Positions 52,786-61,356 of a stretch of 64,000 bases of DNA are shown here, piece by piece. The stretch is taken from NCBI GenBank assembly GCA_003255745.1, contig QKYL01000010.1, positions 117,105 to 181,104 of the forward strand, written 5' to 3'. Position numbers and translations under genes: made by a program. Source of the DNA: Paracoccus saliphilus (GTDB lineage: Bacteria; Pseudomonadota; Alphaproteobacteria; Rhodobacterales; Rhodobacteraceae). The notes under the pieces were generated by a model. It searched no databases. It worked only from the letters and a program-made list of their open reading frames with translations, and had not been told where the DNA came from. How positions within the stretch are numbered: position 1 is the first letter of the stretch; the number at the start of each line of letters is the position of its first letter.

Positions 52786-52851
52786 GGTGTCCCACGTTCG
52801 CAACTTTTCTGACGTTAAAGAACAATAGCTTAGGGTATAGGGTGTCCCACG
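52786..52851. repeat. Direct repeat pair next to the integrase gene
   Basis: GGTGTCCCACG occurs at 52786-52796 and again at 52841-52851, 55 bases apart, between the tRNA and the 3' end of the integrase gene. The place and the small size fit arm-type integrase-binding sites. The 52585-52785 part holds no gene that I can support. Confidence 0.4.
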
Positions 52852-52852
52852 C

Positions 52853-53911
52853 TCACCAGTCCATTCCCGACAGTCTCTGCATGGCAGCGTCCGCCAGGCG
52901 GTCCCGATCTGCGCCTGCGGTATAGACTTCGCTGGTCTTGGCGTTCGAGTGGCCGTGGACGCTCATAACTTCGTATTGGCTGGCGCCGTGCATGGCCAGC
53001 AGCTCGCCGGCCGCCTTCCTGATCCCGTGAGCTGACAGGTCGGTCAATCCAGCTTGGCGCACCCAGTCTGCGAACTTGTTACCGAAGGCGTTCTTGCTGG
53101 CAAAGGGCTTGCCATGCTCTGTGAGCAGGTAGGCCGGGCCGACGACGGTTTGCGCCCTGATCGAAGCCAGCAGGGGTGGCAGGATCGGGATGCGGACCCG
53201 CGTGCTGCCCTTCTTCTCAGGCTGCCAGTCGAGCCAGACGACGCCGCCGCGCTGGACCTCGTTCGCGCGTCCGAGGCGGTAAACATCCCCAAGGCGGCAG
53301 GCGGTGAACATGAACAGGGACAGGGCGAGGTGCGCCATGGTCCCTTGCGGATGCCGCTTGCGATACTTCTGCAGGTCATCCAGCGCCCAGGCCGTCGCGC
53401 CTTTGCCGCGGTTGATCTTGCCGACGCCCGTGGCCGGGTTGGCCTTTACATGCCCCCGCTCCATCGCCCAAGCGTACATCGCCCGTGTCGCCTTGATGAA
53501 GTTGTCAGCGGCGCCGGGGGTGGCAGCCTTCTTGTCGCGCAGCTGGATGAGCTGGCCCTGCGGCATGGCTGCGCTGTACTCGCCAACCTCTGACGCCAGC
53601 CAGAGCAGGAACTGTCCGCGCTGGTGGACCGTCGCCTTGTGCAGCAGCCCGTTTGCCAGCATGGCGGCCATTGCAGCCCGATACTCGTCGACCAGCCAGC
53701 CGACAGAGCCGCGAACGGCTTTGGCAGCTTCCGGCTCGGGCGGCAGCTGGATACCGGCGCGGGCGGCGTAGTAGTGCTCGCCAAAGCGGGGATGATCCGG
53801 CCCGACGTGCAGCAGAATGCGCTTCGTCTTGTCGCCATCTTTCCGCACTCGCCACCGAACTGCGCCGGAGGGCAGCGATTCGCGCAACAAGCCCGGAAAT
53901 TGCAGGCGCAT
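52853..53911 (-). CDS. int: Phage tyrosine-type site-specific integrase
   Basis: A 352-residue protein. The catalytic domain (from about residue 170) shows Arg in FTACRLGDVYRL, His-x-x-Arg in LSAHGIRKAAGEL, a His/Gly pair in SVHGHSNAKTSEVYTAG, and the nucleophile Tyr in VYTAG. The N-terminal core-binding domain covers about residues 70-165 (VGWLVDEYRAAMAAMLANGL). It points toward tRNA-Phe. GTG 53923 is an alternative start that would overlap the upstream gene by 8 bp. Confidence 0.9.
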   Translation of the reverse strand: MRLQFPGLLRESLPSGAVRWRVRKDGDKTKRILLHVGPDHPRFGEHYYAARAGIQLPPEPEAAKAVRGSVGWLVDEYRAAMAAMLANGLLHKATVHQRGQFLLWLASEVGEYSAAMPQGQLIQLRDKKAATPGAADNFIKATRAMYAWAMERGHVKANPATGVGKINRGKGATAWALDDLQKYRKRHPQGTMAHLALSLFMFTACRLGDVYRLGRANEVQRGGVVWLDWQPEKKGSTRVRIPILPPLLASIRAQTVVGPAYLLTEHGKPFASKNAFGNKFADWVRQAGLTDLSAHGIRKAAGELLAMHGASQYEVMSVHGHSNAKTSEVYTAGADRDRLADAAMQRLSGMDW

Positions 53912-53915
53912 CTCA

Positions 53916-54101
53916 TCACTCACTCGGCCATTCCTTCGGGGCCAGAGTGTCCAGCGTGGCAGCTTCATCGGCAAGCGCTTTCGGGAGTATCCTGACCCGG
54001 CCCGGCTCGACGATGATCTCTCCGACCATAATCCCGGCCCGCGTCAGGCACTCCAGCGTGCGGGCCATGTCGGCTGCCGACACTGCACGAGGTCTACCCA
54101 T
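53916..54101 (-). CDS. Small phage protein upstream of int
   Basis: A 61-residue protein reading MGRPRAVSAADMARTLECLT, then GIMVGEIIVEPGRVRILPKA. Size and position directly before int fit an excisionase or a helper of integration, but no family signature is visible. It overlaps the upstream gene by 8 bases and ends 4 bases before the int ATG. Confidence 0.6.
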   Translation of the reverse strand: MGRPRAVSAADMARTLECLTRAGIMVGEIIVEPGRVRILPKALADEAATLDTLAPKEWPSE

Positions 54102-54372
54102 CGCGATCCTCCTTCTGCGCGTCGCCGAATAGCGGCAGATCGTTGGTCACAGCCTTCGCCCGCTCAGCCGTCGCTTTCGTGCGCGGCCGGTAGCCATATC
54201 TCACCAGGTAATCCCGCCGCGCGGCCTGCCACGCCTTGCGCGGCCAGCTGCAGCCGCCCCAGTGGGGCCGGGCCGCATCGACTGTGCGCTGCCGATCGTA
54301 CAACGGCGCGTCATCAGGCAGATCCCGGACGGCATGTGCGATGATGGCTGCTGCTTCCTCGCGCCAGGTCAT
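54094..54372 (-). CDS. Phage hypothetical protein
   Basis: A 92-residue, basic protein (REEAAAIIAHAVRDLPDDAP, RPHWGGCSWPRKAWQAARRD). No domain is recognised. It overlaps the methyltransferase stop by 4 bases and the next gene by 8, so it is part of the leftward operon. Confidence 0.6.
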   Translation of the reverse strand: MTWREEAAAIIAHAVRDLPDDAPLYDRQRTVDAARPHWGGCSWPRKAWQAARRDYLVRYGYRPRTKATAERAKAVTNDLPLFGDAQKEDRDG

Positions 54373-56201
54373 GCCTGCGCCTCCAGAGCTTCCACCCGCA
54401 GGTGCCCGCAGTTAGCCGCGATAAGCGCTTCGGCCAGCGGCGGACACACGCTGTTGCCGCAGCAGCTGACCTGCACGTCCTTCGGAAAGGCGCGCCAGGT
54501 CGGGCTGTCGGTGTCGACGCCTTCCCACACGCCATCGATCACATAGTCAGCCGGGAAGCCCTGCGCATTGAACAGCTCGCGCGGGGTCAGCATCCGCATG
54601 CCGATATCGATCACGACGTATCGGGTGCTACCAATGGTCAGGGTGACGAACTCGCCACCATCCCAGGCATCATGCGCGCGCAGGAAGTGGGCTACTTGGC
54701 GGGCCCGGGCCTCATGCTCGGTGGTGAAGGGCGGGACGGCCAGTTGCGCGATCTCAACGTCGAAGCGGTCTTTGGTGGTAACGGTGTGTAGAGGCTCGCC
54801 CAAGCGTGGGTCCTGGTCAGTGCCGTACCACTTCGCCATCCATGCCGCGACCGGCGTCTGATGACTCCCAGAGGCGGCGACCGTCGAGAGCGGATCCCGA
54901 GCATCATGGCCAGAGTGGCAGCCCATCCGCGGCCCACCGTTCTGCTGTGCGAGGAAGGCGGCGATGGGCGCGTGCTTGGCCCCCCCAGCGACCACAGTGC
55001 CAAGAGGCGCGGCCACGTCCAGCGAACGCGGCTGCTGGCCTGTCCGCTCGCCGTAGCCGGTCTGCACCATCGTCGCCGCGATCAGGCTGTTCTGGTCCTT
55101 GCGGCTGGCGCAGATCGTGTGGTGCGGGTCCTCGGCCGAGCGGTTGCCGCCGCCCTGCTGGGCATAGGTCAGCACTGGGGCGACGAGGGCGTGCCGGTTC
55201 TCCACCGTCACTGTACGCAGCGGCTCGGTCATATCGGCCGCCCGCTTTCCGCGCTGCTCGCCGTGGCCGTAGAAGGTGGCCAGATATGGCGCAACAACTG
55301 CACTGTGTCCGCCGCCAGCTAGCACCGTCGGGTGCGGCGCATCCACAGACCTGTCGCGGCGCTCCATGCCCTTCAGGTTCACCAGGAACGGCCGTTCGGC
55401 CTCCAGCACATACCGCTTCATGCCGCGCGCCACCCGGGCCAGCGTATTGTTGGCCAGCGGTCGCACCGCGCGCAGCCCGTGCTTCGCCATGATCTCAGCG
55501 CCGGTGTCGAAGATCGACGGGCACGGCAGCGACCAGTCGATGCACTCCGCCGCGGTGCGCCACGGCAGCAGCTTGCCCTTGCGGACCTCGAGCGATGTCG
55601 GGTTGCCGTGAGTGGCCTTCGGCCAGATGATCGGGCGGCCGTCACGGCGGGCCACCAGAAACCAGCGCTTGCGGATCGTCGGCGCTCCATAGTCGCAGGC
55701 CCGCAGCTCACGCCACTGGACCTTGTAACCTGCCTTGCGCAGGCGGCGGATGAAGAGGTCGAAGGTCTGGCCTGCGAACTCCTTGATCGGTTGGCCGTCG
55801 TTGTCGACCGGACCCCAAGTTACGAACTCCTCGACATTCTCCATGCAGATCACGTCGGGCTTGGCTTCCTCGGCCCACTTGACCACGATCCACGCAAGGT
55901 CGCGGATGTTGCGGTCGCGCGGCGCGCCGCCCTTGGCCTTGCTGAAGTGCTTGCAGTCCGGGCTGGCCCACAGGAGGCCGACGCGGCGGCCCTTGCAGAC
56001 TTCAACCGGGTCCACGTCCCAGATGTTGCTGTCCAGGTGCAGCGTCTCAGGATGATTTGCCGCATGCAGCGCCAGCGCCTTTTCGCTATGGTTGATCGCC
56101 ACGTCGGGTGAGCGGCCGAGGGCTTGCTCGATCCCGGTGGACGCGCCGCCACCTCCGGCGAAGCTGTCGATGATCATGGGCAGGTGGGGGCGCTGCATCA
56201 T
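54369..56201 (-). CDS. Phage DNA (cytosine-5) methyltransferase with six internal repeats
   Basis: A 610-residue C5 methyltransferase. Motif I is IIDSFAGGGGASTGIEQALG (residues 10-29), the catalytic loop is ASPDCKHFSKAKGG (catalytic Cys83, where PCQ is usual), motif VI is MENVEEF (120-126), and the C-terminal motifs are MLTPRELFNAQGFP (537-550) and GNSVCPP. Between motif VIII and the end lie six degenerate repeats of 25-45 residues (residues 287-480) with a core like APLGTVVAGGAKHAPIAAFL. The ATG overlaps the upstream stop (ATGA). Such phage enzymes protect the phage genome from host restriction; the target sequence cannot be read here. Confidence 0.85.
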   Translation of the reverse strand: MMQRPHLPMIIDSFAGGGGASTGIEQALGRSPDVAINHSEKALALHAANHPETLHLDSNIWDVDPVEVCKGRRVGLLWASPDCKHFSKAKGGAPRDRNIRDLAWIVVKWAEEAKPDVICMENVEEFVTWGPVDNDGQPIKEFAGQTFDLFIRRLRKAGYKVQWRELRACDYGAPTIRKRWFLVARRDGRPIIWPKATHGNPTSLEVRKGKLLPWRTAAECIDWSLPCPSIFDTGAEIMAKHGLRAVRPLANNTLARVARGMKRYVLEAERPFLVNLKGMERRDRSVDAPHPTVLAGGGHSAVVAPYLATFYGHGEQRGKRAADMTEPLRTVTVENRHALVAPVLTYAQQGGGNRSAEDPHHTICASRKDQNSLIAATMVQTGYGERTGQQPRSLDVAAPLGTVVAGGAKHAPIAAFLAQQNGGPRMGCHSGHDARDPLSTVAASGSHQTPVAAWMAKWYGTDQDPRLGEPLHTVTTKDRFDVEIAQLAVPPFTTEHEARARQVAHFLRAHDAWDGGEFVTLTIGSTRYVVIDIGMRMLTPRELFNAQGFPADYVIDGVWEGVDTDSPTWRAFPKDVQVSCCGNSVCPPLAEALIAANCGHLRVEALEAQA

Positions 56202-56656
56202 GCTGCTCTCCTCTGTTCGTTCATCCGCATCACGGCGCCGGTCAGGGCGTCCGCTTCGCCCGCCAGGATCCACCTCGACACCGTCCCGAGGGGCACGCCG
56301 AGGGCGCGGTCCAGCGCATATCGAGACGGCCACGTCTGTGGGCCGACGCGGACAGGCTTGCCCCGGCTGTTGTTTGGCCCGCCGGGCTTCGCGCCAAGCC
56401 GGTCAAGGCTCCCGTGCCGGTTCAGATGATAGGTGATGGCGCTCTTCGACTTGCCCAGGGCGCGGGCCGCCTCCAGCTGGCTGCCAAACGACCTGTCGCC
56501 GATCTGGCAAGGATTCCCGGGCGCCAAGGTGCCGCGGCGGCGGCGCTCAGCCCTGCAGGTGTCTCGGTTGGCCACACGGCAGTCGGCGCAGCGGCAGCCG
56601 CGGATCTTGTAGGCGTAGATGGTGCCGTGCTTGATGGGTTGAGGGCGGGGGCTCAT
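56198..56656 (-). CDS. Phage DNA-binding protein with zinc-finger-like N-terminus
   Basis: A 152-residue protein. The N-terminal KHGTIYAYKIRGCRCADCRV and the Cys in RDTCRAERRRR look like a small zinc knuckle. Two helix-turn-helix-like segments follow (EAARALGKSKSAITYHLNRH; YALDRALGVPLGTVSRWILA). It is probably a phage regulator or nuclease accessory. It is coupled to the methyltransferase (ATGA) and to the upstream gene. Confidence 0.55.
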   Translation of the reverse strand: MSPRPQPIKHGTIYAYKIRGCRCADCRVANRDTCRAERRRRGTLAPGNPCQIGDRSFGSQLEAARALGKSKSAITYHLNRHGSLDRLGAKPGGPNNSRGKPVRVGPQTWPSRYALDRALGVPLGTVSRWILAGEADALTGAVMRMNEQRRAA

Positions 56657-57279
56657 GCTGCACCTGCTAGAACTCGGCGGTCGTGGTCAGCCTGAGTCCG
56701 GCCGTCCTTCACGAGGTCATACTGCTTGATGCCCCAGACGATCGCGTAGAGGTTCCATTTGAAGGGCCAGGACCACTCGTTGCAGCAGGGGTAGAAGTCC
56801 TGGAACTGGTGCCCTTCGCTCGACTCGAACTCGTGGATCAGGCGCATGGCTTCGTCCTGGCTCTCAGGGGAGCGCAGCACCTGATCCTCGACTTCCTCGA
56901 TGATCTTCCCAGCGGCGCCGACCGTGGTTTCCCAGAGATCGACCTCCTGGCGCACAGCTTCCTCGAAATTCTGGGCCGAGAAGGTCTGCGCGGGGCTGCG
57001 CTTGCACTCGGACTCCATCTTCCCGTGCCAGTAGGAAGGGTTGATGCGGTTAACCATCCGGTCGTCGCGGAAGAACTCGAACATATCCCGCAGCCGCTCG
57101 AAGCTGTAGGTGCCGCAGTCTCCGGTGATCAGCAGCCCGCCAGGATAGGTGACGAGGCGGAAGTGGTAGGCGCTCGATCCGGGCTTGCCGAAGAAGATCG
57201 AGCGATGCACGCCCTGATCCATCTCGATCGTCATCCGGTGCTCGCGGATATACCGCTGGAACTCGGCGAAGGTTTTCAT
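56653..57279 (-). CDS. Phage hypothetical protein
   Basis: A 208-residue protein (MKTFAEFQRYIREHRMTIEM; FRLVTYPGGLLITGDCGTYS; FQDFYPCCNEWSWPFKWNLY). I know similar proteins from phage early regions but no function. Both ends show 4-base overlaps with neighbours. Confidence 0.65.
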   Translation of the reverse strand: MKTFAEFQRYIREHRMTIEMDQGVHRSIFFGKPGSSAYHFRLVTYPGGLLITGDCGTYSFERLRDMFEFFRDDRMVNRINPSYWHGKMESECKRSPAQTFSAQNFEEAVRQEVDLWETTVGAAGKIIEEVEDQVLRSPESQDEAMRLIHEFESSEGHQFQDFYPCCNEWSWPFKWNLYAIVWGIKQYDLVKDGRTQADHDRRVLAGAA

Positions 57280-57491
57280 GCTGCCACCTCGGCCATCTCC
57301 CAGCCCCGGCAGAAGGCCGCGACGTCGCCCAGGTGATAGCTCGCGCCACAGCGCTCGGCGTCACTGCCCTCGCAGTAGAAGTAATCCGCGATCCGCATCG
57401 CCTTCACCGGCTCCCGGTGGATCAGGTTCGCGTCGGCGGGGTGCAGGATGATCTCGGCATCCTCGGGGATGTTCTGGAAATCGTGGCGCAT
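57276..57491 (-). CDS. Small phage hypothetical protein
   Basis: A 71-residue acidic protein (FQNIPEDAEIILHPADANLI; CGASYHLGDVAAFCRGWEMA) with three Cys. No family is recognised. It follows the recT gene after 104 bases and overlaps the next gene by 4 bases. Confidence 0.6.
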   Translation of the reverse strand: MRHDFQNIPEDAEIILHPADANLIHREPVKAMRIADYFYCEGSDAERCGASYHLGDVAAFCRGWEMAEVAA

Positions 57492-57595
57492 GTGCGGGTC
57501 CTCGTGGTGATGGAAAAAAGGCGGGCCGGTCAGGGAGGAGGAGAAGCGGCCCGCCAGGTGCCGGCGCGGGACAGTGGTCGCGCCAGGGGAGGGGG

Positions 57596-58801
57596 TCAGG
57601 CGCGCTTGGCGGCGATGGCTTCGTATTCCTCGATCATGGCCGCGTGCTCGTCGGCATCCTCGGCCTTGATGCCCTCAAGCTGCGCCTCGAACATCTCCAG
57701 CACCTCATCGAGCGGCGCGCCCTCGGCCAGCATTTCCTTGATGCTCTGGTCCACCATCTTGATGCGCTCGGACAGCGACGGGGCGAGGTCCAGGCCGCTC
57801 TGCTGCTTCGCTGTGCTGCTGCGGCTTTGGCGCTGATCCTGGGGCTTGGGGTCGGTATGATCCGCTGCTTTGCCGGTAGCGCGAGACTGGCGCGCGGCCG
57901 GCGCCGCTTCCTTTTCCGGATCAACCTGAACCTGACCGGCGCGCTGATCCTCGACCTGCGTCACTTCGCCTGTCTCGGGGTCGATGTTCTCGGCGTCGCC
58001 CTCGATCATGTGGCCTTCATCGGGGTTCTGCGCGAACTGCGAGAAGTCGACCTGTTGTTCGTCCACGGCCAGAGCGTCGCCCAGCTTGCCGCCATCCATC
58101 TCGATGCTGATGGGAAGGTACTTGAACAGCGCGCGCACGGCTGTCTTGGCGGCCATCTCGTGCTGGTGCGCGATCCACGGGCTGTCCTTCTTGCCGTACT
58201 GGATCGCGGTCTTGTAGCCCTGTGAGGCGTCGCGGATGGCGATCACCTCATCCCAAGGCAGCACCACGAAGGCTTCACCGTCAGTCAGCTTGGCATGGCA
58301 ATAGGCATAGAGCGGGTTGGCGCGCTTGCCCTTGGGCCGGTGCTTGAGGTGCTGCTCGCTGCCATACTCGAAGCTAAAGTCGTCGCCTTCGTAGACGACA
58401 TCCCCGTGAATGTTGACGATGTGGCCAGAGCGGCGGGCAAGGTCGATCATGCCCTTGTAGCCAAGGATCAGCTGAACCTCGGTGATCCCCTTCCGTTTGT
58501 TCTTGAAGGGGATCAGGTATGCGTGGCCTAGGGGTGTGTTGGGTTCCACACCCAGGCTGGCGCAGGTCATCATCGAGCCAAGCAGGGACAGCGGATCGCA
58601 CTCCCCGAGCTGGGGCGTGGTGCGCATGGCGTTGGCCATCAGGCGCAGCATGCGCTCGGGACGCATATGGCCGGCCGCGACGGCAGCCAGCTGCTGCTTG
58701 GCCTGATCGTTCACCAGAAGCTCGCGGACACTTGCGACCTGGCGGAGGGGTTTGGCAGCCACGCTGTCGGGGCGCTGGCTGGTGCGGGCGATCTGGTTCA
58801 T
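57596..58801 (-). CDS. recT: RecT-family phage single-strand annealing protein
   Basis: A 401-residue protein. Family marks are SLLGSMMTCASLGVEPNTPL, GHAYLIPFKNKRKGITEVQL, ILGYKGMIDLARRSGHIVNI, and YGKKDSPWIAHQHEMAAKTA, all characteristic of RecT. The last about 130 residues are an Asp/Glu/Gln-rich tail, longer than in E. coli Rac RecT (269 residues). It anneals complementary strands in phage recombination. A partner exonuclease (RecE type) is not evident next to it. Confidence 0.9.
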   Translation of the reverse strand: MNQIARTSQRPDSVAAKPLRQVASVRELLVNDQAKQQLAAVAAGHMRPERMLRLMANAMRTTPQLGECDPLSLLGSMMTCASLGVEPNTPLGHAYLIPFKNKRKGITEVQLILGYKGMIDLARRSGHIVNIHGDVVYEGDDFSFEYGSEQHLKHRPKGKRANPLYAYCHAKLTDGEAFVVLPWDEVIAIRDASQGYKTAIQYGKKDSPWIAHQHEMAAKTAVRALFKYLPISIEMDGGKLGDALAVDEQQVDFSQFAQNPDEGHMIEGDAENIDPETGEVTQVEDQRAGQVQVDPEKEAAPAARQSRATGKAADHTDPKPQDQRQSRSSTAKQQSGLDLAPSLSERIKMVDQSIKEMLAEGAPLDEVLEMFEAQLEGIKAEDADEHAAMIEEYEAIAAKRA

Positions 58802-59553
58802 GCGACGCTCCTGATTTCCTGAAAGGTGATGCCGGGGATTTCCTTGGCCCCGTCACGGCTCCGGCGCTCGGCCTCGGCTAGCTGCTCGAACAGCGCGCGG
58901 ATCTTCGGGCCATGCTCGGCATGGTCGCGGAAGAAGCTGAAAGCGCGGTTCATGTTCTCGACCTCGGCCTTGTAGGTCGTGCGCGTGGCCATGGTGCGGC
59001 CGCCGCCCGTGGCGCTGGCGATCTGGGCGCGTGCGGGCTTTGCCGCAGCCTTGGCTTCCTTCTCGGCAGCCTTGGCGGCTTCCTCTGCCGCGGCCTGGGC
59101 AATGACATCATTGCGGGCTTCTGCCTCGCGGCGCAGGCGGTCAGCCTCCTCCTGCTTGCGGCGGGCTTCCTCCTGCTGGCGGCGGCGCTCCTCGTCCAAC
59201 TGGCGCTGCTTTTCAGCGGCGAAGGCGGTCAGGATCGACTTGAGCGACAGGCCCAGTTTTTCCAGCGGCGCGGCCAGCGTCTTGAACTTGACGTCGACGG
59301 CCTTGGCCGCGTCGTCATGGGGCTTCTTGGCCTCCTTGCGGGCGGCCTCGATGTCCCTGGCGCAGGTGCGGGCCTGCGTCAGGAAGTCGTTCAGCTTGCC
59401 CGCCTGTTCATCGTCCTCGACCTTGCCCTTATCGAGCCAGGCGCCGCCGGCATCGGCCAGTTCGTGAACTCGGCCCTCCAGCTTGGCTGCGGCCTCAGCG
59501 TCGTAGGGCAGGGGGTTGTTGTGGCCGATGCCGGCCACGGCTTGGTCGTCCAT
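58798..59553 (-). CDS. Phage coiled-coil protein upstream of recT
   Basis: A 251-residue protein beginning MDDQAVAGIGHNNPLPYDAE, with a long charged coiled coil (EKQRQLDEERRRQQEEARRK and on, residues about 110-170). The GIGHNNPP-like N-terminus is common in phage and plasmid proteins of alphaproteobacteria. It overlaps the recT start by 4 bases and may be a partner in recombination or a DUF1351-like protein. No catalytic motif is seen. Confidence 0.6.
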   Translation of the reverse strand: MDDQAVAGIGHNNPLPYDAEAAAKLEGRVHELADAGGAWLDKGKVEDDEQAGKLNDFLTQARTCARDIEAARKEAKKPHDDAAKAVDVKFKTLAAPLEKLGLSLKSILTAFAAEKQRQLDEERRRQQEEARRKQEEADRLRREAEARNDVIAQAAAEEAAKAAEKEAKAAAKPARAQIASATGGGRTMATRTTYKAEVENMNRAFSFFRDHAEHGPKIRALFEQLAEAERRSRDGAKEIPGITFQEIRSVA

Positions 59554-59564
59554 GTCGTTCTCCT

Positions 59565-59948
59565 TCAGGGGCGGATTGCGGCCATCTGGCCAAGGTCGAC
59601 GGCCACATGCGTGGCGGCCATGTCAGGGATGCTTGCGTGCGCCCCGGTCAGCCCGTCGTATTCGCTGGCGCTGATGGGGCGGCAGTGGGTCCAGATCGAC
59701 ATCGGGTCGCGCAGGATGCCGTTGCAGATCGCGACCAGCCTCTCGTCGGCCGCCAGTTCGCCCGTCTCGGGATCGATCTCCTGCTCCAGCCAGATCTCGA
59801 CCGGCACGAAGGGGCCGCCACGCACCATTCTGCGCTTGTAGAAGCCGGGCTGCGGGTCTTCCTCAAAGCGGGGGACACGTTCGCCGGCCAGGCTGCGGCG
59901 CCAGAAGTCATATTGCTGGCTAGCCGGGGTGGGCTGACGCATCGCCAT
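59565..59948 (-). CDS. Phage hypothetical protein
   Basis: A 127-residue protein from ATG 59948, reading MAMRQPTPASQQYDFWRRSL, then FVPVEIWLEQEIDPETGELA and HCRPISASEYDGLTGAHASI. No domain is recognised. Its ATG shares one base with the upstream stop (TGATG). Confidence 0.55.
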   Translation of the reverse strand: MAMRQPTPASQQYDFWRRSLAGERVPRFEEDPQPGFYKRRMVRGGPFVPVEIWLEQEIDPETGELAADERLVAICNGILRDPMSIWTHCRPISASEYDGLTGAHASIPDMAATHVAVDLGQMAAIRP

Positions 59949-60256
59949 CACTCCGCTGCCAGCTTCAGCGCCGGGTTGTCTTCGAGCCGACGCACGGTCG
60001 GCCAATCGAGCCCGCGGGCGATGCAGACCTCCTGCAGCTCGCGCTCGAAGCTGTCGGTCACGTCGGCGATCCCGGCCGGGAGACCGCCGCAGACGGCGAT
60101 CTGCCAGACCGCGACGGGGTCGCCGTCGTCGGTCGCCGTGGCGAAGTCGTCATAGGCCGCGTCCCGGCAGCTGGTCGGGTCGCTGCAGCCGATGCCAAGG
60201 GCGCCGTGGTCGCGGACGACGATGAACAGCAGCGGGGGCATGGGGGTGCGGGTCAT
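59948..60256 (-). CDS. Phage hypothetical protein
   Basis: A 102-residue protein from ATG 60256 (PPLLFIVVRDHGALGIGCSD; VTDSFERELQEVCIARGLDW). The start is set by a 4-base overlap with the upstream small membrane-protein gene. No family is recognised. Confidence 0.55.
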   Translation of the reverse strand: MTRTPMPPLLFIVVRDHGALGIGCSDPTSCRDAAYDDFATATDDGDPVAVWQIAVCGGLPAGIADVTDSFERELQEVCIARGLDWPTVRRLEDNPALKLAAE

Positions 60257-60366
60257 AGCGGGCTCCATGCGTTGATAAGGACGTCGGAGAGGAGGACGCC
60301 AAGCGGCCACCCGATGGCAGTTCCTGCAACGGCTGCGGCGAGGGAGATAAGGACGGTGGTGCTCAT
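60253..60366 (-). CDS. 37-residue phage membrane peptide
   Basis: A very short gene read directly from the sequence: MSTTVLISLAAAVAGTAIGW followed by PLGVLLSDVLINAWSPL. It is hydrophobic throughout, so probably one membrane helix. Both ends are ATGA overlaps with its neighbours (60363-60366 and 60253-60256), strong evidence that it is translated. Confidence 0.6.
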   Translation of the reverse strand: MSTTVLISLAAAVAGTAIGWPLGVLLSDVLINAWSPL

Positions 60367-60809
60367 GCGGCACCGCCTTCTTCGCGCATCGCCTCGGCGT
60401 GGCGCAGGTTGCCGATCGCGTTCGTGGCGGCGGGGTCGGCGCGGAGTTCGGCGCGGGCACGTTTGCCGTAATCGTCGGCGGGCTGCGTGTCACGGAGGGC
60501 GGCGATGCAAGCGTCAACCGCCTCGTTATGCGTGACCTGCTCATAGGCGATCAGAGGCTCCCGATGCTTGATGGCTTCCAGCACCGCCCGCAGATCGACG
60601 GCGGCAGGGGCGGCGGTGCTGTCCAGCGGGACCAGCTTCATGCCGAGGAGGTCGGCCAACTCTGCGGCCTGCTGGGTGATGGCGCGGCGCTGGTGGTCGG
60701 CATTTACGAAGTTCTCCCCCAGCCAGTAGGCGGCCGAGGCCGCGCCCGAGATGTCGTTCGCGATACAGCGGACGGTCACGAAGTCGGTGCCCTTCAGGGT
60801 GCGGCTCAT
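60363..60809 (-). CDS. Phage hypothetical protein
   Basis: A 148-residue protein (VTVRCIANDISGAASAAYWL; VDLRAVLEAIKHREPLIAYE; HNEAVDACIAALRDTQPADD). No domain is recognised. It is coupled at both ends by 4-base overlaps. Confidence 0.55.
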   Translation of the reverse strand: MSRTLKGTDFVTVRCIANDISGAASAAYWLGENFVNADHQRRAITQQAAELADLLGMKLVPLDSTAAPAAVDLRAVLEAIKHREPLIAYEQVTHNEAVDACIAALRDTQPADDYGKRARAELRADPAATNAIGNLRHAEAMREEGGAA

Positions 60810-60913
60810 TTCTTCACCTGTGCGGTTTGGGATTGCGCGGCCATCTCCAGATGCTCACGGATCAGGCGGCCGAGGACGTGGGGAGGGACGGGGAGCGGGC
60901 CGATGAGGGTCAC
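60806..60913 (-). CDS. 35-residue phage peptide (GTG start)
   Basis: A short gene with GTG start at 60913 overlapping the upstream stop (GTGA), and a 4-base overlap with the next gene. It reads MTLIGPLPVPPHVLGRLIRE and then HLEMAAQSQTAQVKK. Amphipathic, no known family. Confidence 0.5.
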   Translation of the reverse strand: MTLIGPLPVPPHVLGRLIREHLEMAAQSQTAQVKK

Positions 60914-61125
60914 GGCCGCACCTCCGCGACACAGGCCGCGACCTCGGCGGCGCGGTAGCCCTCGCATCCGGCGGGGCGAACCTTCGCTGCGTTCAGCAGC
61001 GCCGGCACGGCAAGCCAGGCGATTGCCACCCAGAAGGCAATGCCAAGGATGGCGCCCGGCACGATCCACCAGCCGGACGGCAGAGAGCGCTGTTGATCGG
61101 TCTCGAAGCGGTAGGGGGCGCTCAT
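60910..61125 (-). CDS. Small phage membrane protein
   Basis: A 71-residue protein with one membrane segment (WWIVPGAILGIAFWVAIAWL) and two Cys in the tail. Coupled at both ends by 4-base overlaps. Function unknown. Confidence 0.6.
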   Translation of the reverse strand: MSAPYRFETDQQRSLPSGWWIVPGAILGIAFWVAIAWLAVPALLNAAKVRPAGCEGYRAAEVAACVAEVRP

Positions 61126-61310
61126 GCTGCACCGCCTTTCCGGGCGGACAGAACCGTGAACCGGTCCTGGTCGCAGGCGGCCTTAACGAAGGCGATCATC
61201 TCGGGGATGGCGTCGGCCCGGCGCAGGGTCTCGATGGCGATGATGCAGCCGACCGCGCAGGCCATCGTGGCGTTCGGAATGTTGTTAGGGGTGACGGGGT
61301 AGATGGTCAT
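61122..61310 (-). CDS. First gene of the leftward phage operon
   Basis: A 62-residue protein from ATG 61310 (MTIYPVTPNNIPNATMACAV, GCIIAIETLRRADAIPEMIA). GGAGGA lies about 8 bases before the ATG, and an earlier in-frame ATG would overlap the operator region. It starts 46 bases from the predicted promoter, so it is the first gene of the leftward early operon. Confidence 0.5.
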   Translation of the reverse strand: MTIYPVTPNNIPNATMACAVGCIIAIETLRRADAIPEMIAFVKAACDQDRFTVLSARKGGAA

Positions 61311-61356
61311 TTCCGTTTCCTCCATCTCGCGGGCCAGAGGTGACCCGGTTGAGGTG

